Shown: positions 41,680 through 48,382 of the stretch, piece after piece
Layout: every line of letters starts with the position of its first letter
Numbering within the stretch: position 1 is the stretch's first letter
Assembly: GCF_039534125.1 (NCBI RefSeq)
Contig: NZ_BAAAUV010000001.1
Coordinates: 310,001-374,000, forward strand
Length of the DNA stretch: 64,000 nt
Direction: 5' to 3'
From: Actinocorallia longicatena
GTDB taxonomy: Bacteria > Actinomycetota > Actinomycetes > Streptosporangiales > Streptosporangiaceae
Notes under the pieces: model-generated
The model's database searches: none
What the model saw: the letters and a program-made list of their open reading frames with translations, nothing else
What the model was told of the DNA's origin: nothing
Program-made: the position numbers and the translations under genes

Positions 41680-42252
41680 ATGGCCGAGACAACCGACCCG
41701 CCCGAATCGGCTCCGCGGCAGGGCGGGCGGCGCCGAGGCCGCGCCCTGGCGGCCGTCGCCGTGATCTGCGCGCTCGGCCTCGGAGGCGTGGCCTGCGGCA
41801 GGGCGGAGACCGTCAGCCTGCGGCGCGCCATCAACGGTGCCGACACCGATCTGCCCGCCACCGGCAAGGCGACCGTGAAGGTCCGGAACATCTTCGTGCT
41901 GGGACCCACGCCGCCCGCCGTCATGCCCGCGGGATCGGACGCTCCGTTCTACGCGCTGATCACCTCGGTGCGGGCCGACCGGCTGCTGTCCGTCACCTCC
42001 CCGGCCTTCGCCGGCTCCCGCATCACCGGCGGCTCGGTGCCTGCGCCCGGCGGCGAACTGGTGGACCTGCGGGCCGCGGGGCGTCCGCTGGTGATGCTGA
42101 CCGGGTCCAGGCAGGCGTTGCGGGGCGGGGAGAACATCGACGTCACCCTGACGTTCGAGCGCGCCGGGCGACGGACCGTCCTGGTGCCGGTCATGCCGCG
42201 CCAGGACCCCTTCGACACCTATCCGACCGCCGCTCTCACCACCGGCGGCTGA
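41680..42252 (+). CDS. Predicted lipoprotein, LpqE/PCuAC-like
   Basis: 190 residues. A basic stretch (RQGGRRRGRALAAV) and a hydrophobic signal end at GLGGVACG, a lipobox-like site with an unusual Gly at -3. The mature beta-rich domain (ATVKVRNIFVLGP, FYALITSVRADRLLSVTSP, DVTLTFERAGRRTVLVPV) resembles the PCuAC/LpqE fold of actinobacterial lipoproteins. The Met/His copper ligands of true PCuAC proteins are not evident, so copper binding is doubtful. The ATG is chosen because GGAG lies five bases upstream; a GTG three bases earlier is also possible. Confidence 0.7.
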   Translation: MAETTDPPESAPRQGGRRRGRALAAVAVICALGLGGVACGRAETVSLRRAINGADTDLPATGKATVKVRNIFVLGPTPPAVMPAGSDAPFYALITSVRADRLLSVTSPAFAGSRITGGSVPAPGGELVDLRAAGRPLVMLTGSRQALRGGENIDVTLTFERAGRRTVLVPVMPRQDPFDTYPTAALTTGG

Positions 42253-42277
42253 CACCCGGCCCCGAGAAAGCCCCCCG

Positions 42278-42790
42278 ATGGAATACGAGCTGATGCTGTG
42301 CCTGCGCCATCCCCGGGCACCCGACTTCCTCGACGTCCTGCTCCACGTGGACGGCCTGGGCCTGCTCGGTGAGGTCGACTGGGCCGCCCGCACGGCCTGG
42401 TTCACCCACACCGGCGATCGGGGCGAGCGGGTGGCGGTGCGGGTGAGCGTCCACGAGCACGATCCGCTCGAGTTCGACGACGCCGACGACCTCCGGGCCC
42501 TCGGTTTCACGCCCCGCAGCGGGCTGAGCGTCTGGGCGAAGAGCGGGACGCCGTTCGCGGCCCGCGTGACCGCCGAGACCGCGGTCCCGCTCGCCCGCGC
42601 CACCGGGGCGATGATCGTCTCGCTCGGCGGGCTGCTGCGCCCGCCGGACGGCCTGCCCGGCGTCCTCGGCGTCATCAGCCTCGACATGTGGGACGGCGAG
42701 GGCCACCGGGACCGCACCGTCTGCGACGCCGCCTTCCTCGCGGCGTGGCTCGCCCACCCGTCCTTCCATCTGCTCCCCGGCGAGACCTGA
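42278..42790 (+). CDS. Hypothetical protein
   Basis: 170 residues, soluble by appearance, with no signal peptide. I do not recognise the family. Notable features are an acidic stretch (HEHDPLEFDDADDLRALGF) and a hydrophobic centre (TGAMIVSLGGLLRPPDGLPG). It follows the lipoprotein gene by 25 bases on the same strand, so the two may be co-transcribed, although nothing else links them. Codon use is like the neighbours. Confidence 0.7.
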   Translation: MEYELMLCLRHPRAPDFLDVLLHVDGLGLLGEVDWAARTAWFTHTGDRGERVAVRVSVHEHDPLEFDDADDLRALGFTPRSGLSVWAKSGTPFAARVTAETAVPLARATGAMIVSLGGLLRPPDGLPGVLGVISLDMWDGEGHRDRTVCDAAFLAAWLAHPSFHLLPGET

Positions 42791-42811
42791 CCGCGGCGGC
42801 CGGGCCTCCGC

Positions 42812-43201
42812 TCAGACGACGGCGACGGCGTCGATCTCGACGAGGAAGCCCGGGCCGAGCCCCGCGACGACATGGACGGTGATCGCGGGCGGCGGGTCGG
42901 CCGGGTCCCACGCCTTCTGGAAGGCGGCGAACCCGTCGTCCAGCGCGTGGCCGTCCACCACGGCGATGGTCCAGTGCACGATGTTCGCCAGGCCCGCCCC
43001 CTCGCTCTCCAGGACCGTCGCGAGGTTCCGGAGCGCCTGGCCCGCCTGCTCCGCGACGGTGTCACCGACGACCTTCCCGTCGGGTCCGACGCCGTTCTGG
43101 CCGCCGATGTAGATCGTCTTCGCGGGCCGTTCGACGACGACGGCCTGGCTGAAGCCGGGGTTGCGGTGGAGCCCCTCGGGATTGATGTGCCGGACGCTCA
43201 T
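42812..43201 (-). CDS. ridA: RidA/YjgF-family protein
   Basis: 129 residues. HINPEGLHRNPGFSQAVVV, TIYIGGQNGVGPDGKVVGD and VEIDAVAVV at the end match RidA-type enamine/imine deaminases, which destroy reactive intermediates of amino-acid metabolism. The catalytic Arg near residue 105 of canonical RidA is not obvious (PADPPPAITVHVVAGLGPG), so it may belong to one of the Rid2-7 subgroups. It is divergent from the CGNR regulator. Confidence 0.88.
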   Translation of the reverse strand: MSVRHINPEGLHRNPGFSQAVVVERPAKTIYIGGQNGVGPDGKVVGDTVAEQAGQALRNLATVLESEGAGLANIVHWTIAVVDGHALDDGFAAFQKAWDPADPPPAITVHVVAGLGPGFLVEIDAVAVV

Positions 43202-43222
43202 GGTCTTCTCCTTCCGGACGAT

Positions 43223-43243
43223 GACACCCCTTAAAGCGGTGTC
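43223..43243. promoter_or_regulatory. Inverted repeat between ridA and the CGNR regulator
   Basis: GACACC at 43223-43228 and GGTGTC at 43238-43243 flank a nine-base A/T-containing spacer in the 68-base divergent region. The CGNR protein encoded alongside is a plausible binder. Confidence 0.35.
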
Positions 43244-43257
43244 TCCTCAACACCAGT

Positions 43258-43272
43258 TATAGTAGTTACATG
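43258..43272 (+). promoter_or_regulatory. -10 hexamer positioned for a leaderless start
   Basis: TATAGT at 43258-43263, AGTTAC, then the ATG at 43270. This is the best match to the TANNNT-n6-ATG leaderless pattern in the window. Confidence 0.6.
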
Positions 43273-43881
43273 CGCATGAGCACAACCGGTCGGGTGCTGC
43301 ACGACCCCAAGGGAGGGTCGTTCCGCTTCGACGCGGGAGCGGTCTGCCTCGACTTCGCCCACACCGGGGGCGAGGGCCCCTACGCGGTGTTCGAGACGCT
43401 CCACCGGCCGTCCGACCTGGCCGCCTGGCTGGCCGAGCCGCCGCTGTCGGCGACACCGGCGGTTCCTCCGTCGGCGGCCGAGCTGACCGCGGCCAAGAGC
43501 CTCCGCCAGGCGATCTGGGAGACGGCCCATGACCGCGCGGCGGACCGGCCCCTGACCGGGACCGCGGTCGAGACCCTCAACCGGGCCGCCTCCGCTCCGT
43601 CCCTCGTCCCCGAGCTCTCCGCCGGCGGCACGTCCGCGGGCTGGGCCGCCCCGGTCCGGACCGAGCAGGTCCTGTCCGCGCTGGCACGAGAGATGATCGA
43701 GCTGCTCACGGGGCCGCTGGCCGCGCGGTTCCGCGAGTGCGCGAGCGACGACTGCCCGCTGGTCTTCGTCGACACCTCGCGCCCCGGCGCCCGCCGCTGG
43801 TGCGCCATGGAACGCTGCGGCAACCGCCACAAGCTCCGCGCCCTCCGCGCCCGCCGTCAGGAACCCCCGGAGACCGCGTGA
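43270..43881 (+). CDS. CGNR zinc-finger (ABATE domain) regulator
   Basis: 203 residues. The N-terminal ABATE-type domain (FRFDAGAVCLDFAHTGGEG) is followed by a C-terminal CGNR zinc finger: Cys-x4-Cys in ECASDDCPLVF, then RRWCAMERCGNRHK. Such proteins are stress-associated transcriptional regulators in actinomycetes. A second in-frame ATG lies two codons in. It is leaderless by pattern and divergent from ridA. Its stop is eight bases from the end of the converging GTPase gene. Confidence 0.88.
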   Translation: MRMSTTGRVLHDPKGGSFRFDAGAVCLDFAHTGGEGPYAVFETLHRPSDLAAWLAEPPLSATPAVPPSAAELTAAKSLRQAIWETAHDRAADRPLTGTAVETLNRAASAPSLVPELSAGGTSAGWAAPVRTEQVLSALAREMIELLTGPLAARFRECASDDCPLVFVDTSRPGARRWCAMERCGNRHKLRALRARRQEPPETA

Positions 43882-43888
43882 CCGGCCG

Positions 43889-45481
43889 TCAGGGGGCTGC
43901 CGCGGTGGCGATGAGGCCGGTGAAGGCGGTGAAGCGGGCGCGCTCCGCCTCGGCCGGTTCGAGGACGAGCCCGACGCCGACGTCCGCGACGGCCGCGCGG
44001 AGCTCACGGGCGGCGCGGCGGGCCCGCAGCCGGGAACCGGCGAGCGCCGCGACCCGGCACAGGGCGCCGAGCAGCAGGCCCGCCAGCATCCCTCCCAGGA
44101 AGAGCACCGTCGGCCAGGGAACGGCGCCGAGGTCCGGCGTCGGAACGTCGGGCAGCCTCAGATAACCGACGGCGAACAGGGCCGACAGCCATAGGCCGCC
44201 AACGACCGTGCACGCCAGCAGCAGCCACTGGACCGCGGCGACGGCCCGCCACCAGCGGGGCTTCGGGGACAGGCCGAGGGAGGTCCCGGTCACCACGCGG
44301 TCGAGGGCGTCGTGCAGATCGTCGCCGGGCGCGCGCGCCGCCTTCCTGACGGCCGCCGCCCACGGCTCGGCGACACCCCGGGAGGCGCCCGCTCCCGCCT
44401 CACGGATCGCGACGTCCAGGACGGCCCGCCGGACCGGTGAGACCGTCTCCAGCGAGCTGCGTCCGTGTCCCTCCACCCGCAGCCTGCGCAGCGGGTCGGG
44501 CCGCAGCGAGCGCAGCCACCGGGTGACCGGCCATCCGGTCGCCGCGACCGTGCGGTGCCGGTGCGCCCTGGCGATCGCCCGCACGACCTCCGGCACGCCC
44601 GCGGCTTCGACCAGCGCGTCGGTGAGCGGTTCCGCCATCGGCGGCGGTTCACGATCGTGGCCGTCCGCGGGAAGACGGGCGGCCTGACCGAGCCGGTCCG
44701 CGGCCGCCCGGGCGTCGGCCTCCAGCCGGGCGATCCGCTCCCGGCGCCCGGCCACCCGGTCCACGAGGATCTTCCGCAGCTCCGGCAGCCCCTGCCCGGT
44801 CCGGGCGGACACCGCGACGACCGGTACTCCGCCGAGCCCATCCGCCTCCAGCAGCCTCCGCAGATCTTCGAGGCAGCGGGACACGGCGCCCGCCGGCAGC
44901 CGGTCGATCTGGTTCAGCACCACGATCGTCACGTCCCGGTGCCCGGCCAGCGGCCTCAGATACCGTTCGTGTACGGCGGCGTCGGCGTACTTCTGCGGAT
45001 CGACGACCCACACGAGCAGGTCCACGGCCCCGACCAGGCGTTCGGCCTCCAGCCGGTGGGACCCTTCGATCGAGTCGTGGTCGGGCAGATCGATGAGGAT
45101 CAGCCCCGACAGGTCGGTGTCCGCCTCGACGGTGTGCCGGCGCGGCACGTCCAGCCAGTCCAGCAGCGCGGACGACCCCTCGGGATTCCAGCGGGCGGCC
45201 TGGGCGACGGCCGTGGTCGGCCGGGTCACCCCGGTCTCGGCGATGGGTGTCCCGGCGATGGCGTTGAACAGCGACGACTTCCCGCTGCCGGTGGCGCCCG
45301 CCAGCGCGACGGCGGTGTGCCCGGCCGACAGCGCCGTCCGCGCTCCGGCCCGCGCCACGACCTCCTCGGCCGCCTCGACGTCCTCGTCGTCGAGCCGTCC
45401 ACGGGCCAGGGCCGCCGCCTCTCCCAGCGCCGTGAGCCGTTCCGCCAGGGAGGGCGCGTTCTTTCGCCATGGCGCCTTCAC
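43889..45481 (-). CDS. YfjP-type membrane GTPase (dynamin-like pair, second member)
   Basis: 530 residues. The GTPase domain has GATGSGKSSLFN near residue 66, the switch II element LIDLPDHDS, and NQID (G4). Two hydrophobic spans near residues 415-480 (WLLLACTVVGGLWLSALFAV; LFLGGMLAGLLLGALC) anchor it in the membrane. The GTG at 45481 overlaps the stop of the partner GTPase. Paired GTPases of this kind in Streptomyces (DynA/DynB) support FtsZ-ring stability during sporulation; equivalence here is an inference. Confidence 0.85.
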   Translation of the reverse strand: MKAPWRKNAPSLAERLTALGEAAALARGRLDDEDVEAAEEVVARAGARTALSAGHTAVALAGATGSGKSSLFNAIAGTPIAETGVTRPTTAVAQAARWNPEGSSALLDWLDVPRRHTVEADTDLSGLILIDLPDHDSIEGSHRLEAERLVGAVDLLVWVVDPQKYADAAVHERYLRPLAGHRDVTIVVLNQIDRLPAGAVSRCLEDLRRLLEADGLGGVPVVAVSARTGQGLPELRKILVDRVAGRRERIARLEADARAAADRLGQAARLPADGHDREPPPMAEPLTDALVEAAGVPEVVRAIARAHRHRTVAATGWPVTRWLRSLRPDPLRRLRVEGHGRSSLETVSPVRRAVLDVAIREAGAGASRGVAEPWAAAVRKAARAPGDDLHDALDRVVTGTSLGLSPKPRWWRAVAAVQWLLLACTVVGGLWLSALFAVGYLRLPDVPTPDLGAVPWPTVLFLGGMLAGLLLGALCRVAALAGSRLRARRAARELRAAVADVGVGLVLEPAEAERARFTAFTGLIATAAAP

Positions 45482-47199
45482 TTCGCGCCTCCGCCGGAGA
45501 GCTCTCCGCGATGGGCCCGGATGGTCCCGGCCACCGCGCGCAGCCGTCCGGGGTCCGCCTCCAGCGTCGGGGACAGCAGCACGGTGAAGCGGCCGCGGTC
45601 CTGCGCGAGCAGGACGCGGACCCGCTCCGCCAGGTCGGACCTGGCCTCGCCGGTGAGCCTGCGGACGGCCTGGTCGCCGAAGACGGCCTCCAGCAGCTTC
45701 TGGCCGACCACCCCGGTGCCGCCCGCGATGCCGATCTCCAGACCCGACAGCCCGCCCGTCGAGGCGAACACCCCGACCATGAGGAGCAGTCCGAGCCCGT
45801 TGACTCCGAACGACGCCGCGCGGGCCGCCCCCCGGCGTGAGGCGCCCTCCCTGCGGACGAGGTCGAGAACGAATCCCTGCCACTCCCGGACCGCCCGCTC
45901 CGCCCCGGCCTGGAGCCGCGGCGACGCCCTGCCGAGCCTGCCCGCCTGGGCGACGTCCTCGTCCTCAAGGAGGGCGCGGCCTGCGGGGGTGGCCAGCCAG
46001 GCGTCGACCGTGCGTTCCGCGGCGCCGTCGGCGACCGCTCCGATGAGCGCCTCGACGCCGTTGGCCATGGCGGCCGTCAGTTCCCGCTCGGCGAGGGGAC
46101 GGCCGGTGAACGCCGCGACCACCCGGTCCCTGAGGCGTCCGACCCGGGATTCCAGGCCGCGCATGAGGTCTCCGGTCCCGACGAAGTCCTGCCAGCGTGC
46201 CAGGACCTCGCTGCGCAGGAGGCTGCCGTCGCGCATCCCGTCGTCGAAGGCCGTGAGACCGGCCGTGTAGGCGCTCTCGGCCAGGTCCGCGAGCTCCCGG
46301 GCGCCGAGCCGCTGCCGCTCCACGGAATCGGCCAGGCCGCGGACGCGGGCGTCGAGGCTGTCGATGGAGCCCGCGAGGGTGCGGTGGACGACCGCGGCGC
46401 GCGTCCTGGCGTCCGCCGACAGCTCCTCCAGCCAGCGCCGCACGGGCCCGGCCGCGGTCTCGGGCAGCAGGGCGCCGTTCTCGGGCAGCCGCAGTTCGGG
46501 GATCTCGAAGAGCGGGACGGGCCCCAGGCCGTTCTCCTCCAGCAGCCGCCGCAGATCGCGGCCCACGGGCCCGGACGCCTCGGCGGGCACGCGCTGCAGG
46601 ATGACGGCCAGCGCGGTGCTGCGGTCGCGGGCCCGGCGCAGGAAGCCCCACGGCACGTCGTCGGCGTACCGGGCCGCCGTGGTGCAGAACAGCCACAGGT
46701 CGGCCGCGGCCAGAAGCTGCGCGGCGAGGTCCCGGTTGGCCTTGACGACCGAGTCGATGTCGGGCGCGTCCAGCAGCGCCAGCCCGGACGGGACGGTCTC
46801 GGCCGTGACCAGCCGCAGGGTCCCCGCCTCCGCCCGCCCGCCTCCCGTGGACCGGGGGAGCCCCGGCAGCACGCGCGTCCCGCTGAACCAGCCGGCGTCC
46901 GCGGGATGGACCACCAGGGTGGGCGCGAGGGTGGTCGGCCTCAGCACTCCTGCCTCGGTCACCTCGGCTCCGACGAGCGAGTTCACCAGGGTCGACTTCC
47001 CCGCTCCCGTGGAGCCGCCGACGACCGCGAGCAGCGGGGCGTCGAGGGCGGCCAGCCGGGGCAGCAGGTAGTCGTCGAGCTGACCGGCGAGTTCCTTGAG
47101 CGCGTGCCGGTCGGAGGCCGTGTCGCCGACCTTGAGCGGGAACATCTCCTGATCGAGCGTGCGCCGCAGCTCCAGCAGCGCCGCGGACAGTCCGGACAT
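45478..47199 (-). CDS. Dynamin-like GTPase (pair, first member)
   Basis: 573 residues. Walker A is GGSTGAGKSTLVN near residue 60 and the G3 element is LLDAPDIDS. A clear N/TKxD is not seen (LFCTTAARYADD and VILQRVP occupy that area), as in several bacterial dynamin-like proteins. Long helical regions follow, with a hydrophobic segment near residue 460 (FGVNGLGLLLMVGVFAS) and a C-terminal helical tail. It overlaps the second GTPase by four bases. A role in membrane remodelling at division or stress is inferred from the family. Confidence 0.85.
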   Translation of the reverse strand: MSGLSAALLELRRTLDQEMFPLKVGDTASDRHALKELAGQLDDYLLPRLAALDAPLLAVVGGSTGAGKSTLVNSLVGAEVTEAGVLRPTTLAPTLVVHPADAGWFSGTRVLPGLPRSTGGGRAEAGTLRLVTAETVPSGLALLDAPDIDSVVKANRDLAAQLLAAADLWLFCTTAARYADDVPWGFLRRARDRSTALAVILQRVPAEASGPVGRDLRRLLEENGLGPVPLFEIPELRLPENGALLPETAAGPVRRWLEELSADARTRAAVVHRTLAGSIDSLDARVRGLADSVERQRLGARELADLAESAYTAGLTAFDDGMRDGSLLRSEVLARWQDFVGTGDLMRGLESRVGRLRDRVVAAFTGRPLAERELTAAMANGVEALIGAVADGAAERTVDAWLATPAGRALLEDEDVAQAGRLGRASPRLQAGAERAVREWQGFVLDLVRREGASRRGAARAASFGVNGLGLLLMVGVFASTGGLSGLEIGIAGGTGVVGQKLLEAVFGDQAVRRLTGEARSDLAERVRVLLAQDRGRFTVLLSPTLEADPGRLRAVAGTIRAHRGELSGGGAK

Positions 47200-47324
47200 G
47201 CCGCCCCCATGCCCCCGTTCGGCGCGGCCGAACGCGGTCCTCGCCTGCGGCCGTGGCCGGGTGGGGATGCGGGGCCGGACGGAAGGGTAGGAGGCTGATA
47301 TCGATCTTGGATGAGGGAGTTCCG

Positions 47325-47753
47325 ATGAGCGGTGAATATGTGCCCAGCCCGGTGTCGCACGCGGCCGAGCAGGTCCGCACCTACGAGGAGAGCGGCGGCA
47401 CCGAGGGGACGACGATGCGGGGCAAGCCGGTGGTCATCCTGACGACGACCGGGGCGCGCACGGGAGCCGTCCGTAAGACGCCGCTGATGCGCGTCACCGA
47501 CGGGGAGAAGTACGCCGTCATCGCCTCGCTCGGCGGTGCGCCGTCCCATCCGGTCTGGTACCACAACGTGGTCGCCGAGCCGCGGGTGCGCCTCCAGGAC
47601 GGGCCCGAGGCCGGGGAGTACCGGGCGCATCTCGCGGAGGGCATGGAGCGCGACCGGTGGTGGGCGATCGCCGTCGAGGCCTGGCCCGACTACGCCGAGT
47701 ACCAGAAGAAGACCGACCGGATCATCCCGGTCTTCGTCCTCGACCCGGTCTGA
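47325..47753 (+). CDS. Deazaflavin (F420)-dependent nitroreductase family protein
   Basis: 142 residues of the Ddn family. KPVVILTTTGARTGAVRKTP and GGAPSHPVWYHNVVAEPRVR are the family's F420-phosphate and active-site segments, and the VPVFVLDPV-like end is typical. Members use reduced F420 to reduce quinones or nitro compounds at the membrane. The ATG at 47325 follows GAGGGAG; a longer frame from 47253 is not protein-like. It is divergent from the GTPase pair. Confidence 0.88.
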   Translation: MSGEYVPSPVSHAAEQVRTYEESGGTEGTTMRGKPVVILTTTGARTGAVRKTPLMRVTDGEKYAVIASLGGAPSHPVWYHNVVAEPRVRLQDGPEAGEYRAHLAEGMERDRWWAIAVEAWPDYAEYQKKTDRIIPVFVLDPV

Positions 47754-47776
47754 GCGGCCCGGCCCGGACATGACGA

Positions 47777-47800
47777 CGCCCGGAGCGGAGGCTCCGGGCG
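47777..47800. terminator. Perfect 10-bp hairpin, probable bidirectional terminator
   Basis: CGCCCGGAGC and GCTCCGGGCG flank a GGAG loop between the converging Ddn-family gene and the small basic-protein gene. No T-run follows on either side, which is usual for high-GC actinomycete terminators. Confidence 0.6.
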
Positions 47801-47820
47801 GTCGGCACGCGCGTGGACGG

Positions 47821-48081
47821 CTACTTCTTCGCGGCCTTCTTCGACGGCGTCTGCGAGAGGGTGCTGGCGGCGGCGGACTTCTCCGCCTTGGTCGCCTTGG
47901 GGTCGCCGAGCGTCCTGGCGGCCGCCGACGCGGCGGACGCGCCGGTCTGGCCCTTGCTCTTCGGCGCCTGGGAGAGCGCGCTGGCCGCGGCGGACTTCGC
48001 CGGCTTCTTCGTCTTCCCCGTCAGGGTCTTCGACGCGGCCGCGGCCGCCTTCGAACCGGTCTGGCGTTTGTTCTTCGGCAT
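47821..48081 (-). CDS. Small basic Ala/Lys/Ser repeat protein
   Basis: 86 residues, very basic. MPKNKRQTGSKAAAAASKTL opens it, and a unit like KSAAASALSQAPKSKGQTG recurs as KSAAASTLSQTPSKKAAKK. A related ASAASAAARTLGDPKATKAE lies between them. No Cys, Trp or signal peptide is present. The composition is like histone-H1-type nucleoid proteins, but the repeat is not one I can name. A strong AAGGAGG lies ten bases before the ATG. It is preceded by a long structured leader and has its own terminator. Nucleic-acid binding is a guess from charge. Confidence 0.7.
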   Translation of the reverse strand: MPKNKRQTGSKAAAAASKTLTGKTKKPAKSAAASALSQAPKSKGQTGASAASAAARTLGDPKATKAEKSAAASTLSQTPSKKAAKK

Positions 48082-48382
48082 CTGCTTCAGCCTCCTTGTC
48101 GGATACGGCAGTCCCGTAACCGCGAAGAGCCCGGCCAAACAACGCCTTCTGACAGAAAACCCCCTCCGGCGGAAGTCCGCGGCCGCCGGAGGGGAAATCT
48201 CCGGCGGCCGCGGACGGTGTTCCGGGCCGCGGACGGCTGTGATGGCGCGCGCGGGGCGGAACAGTCCCTGCAGGGGGAAGAACATTGTGTCTTTTCCCTG
48301 CACACGGCGCGGATCTTTAGAAGAATTCGGCATCACTGGACGCTCTGCGTAGCCGACCCGCGCGCACATCCACCCTCGGTCA
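48082..48382 (-). other. 301-bp structured region between pyc and the basic-protein gene
   Basis: No gene is supported here. On the minus strand it is the downstream flank of pyc and the leader of the small basic protein. It contains the overlapping hairpins at 48155-48214 and, further upstream, a TGCAGGG/CCCTGCA inverted repeat at about 48285-48305 around ACACAATG. An in-frame upstream extension of the basic-protein frame is Arg/Pro-rich and not credible. Confidence 0.5.
48155..48214 (-). promoter_or_regulatory. Mutually exclusive hairpins: terminator/anti-terminator-like leader
   Basis: Three segments compete. The segment at 48176-48191 pairs perfectly (16 bp) with 48199-48214. An overlapping segment, 48183-48194, pairs perfectly (12 bp) with 48161-48172. 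In minus-strand order the 16-bp stem forms first. If it does not, the 12-bp stem can form and is followed at once by GTTTTCTG, which resembles an intrinsic terminator. The small basic-protein gene lies 75 bases further on. Alternatively, the whole thing is only the pyc terminator. Confidence 0.45.
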
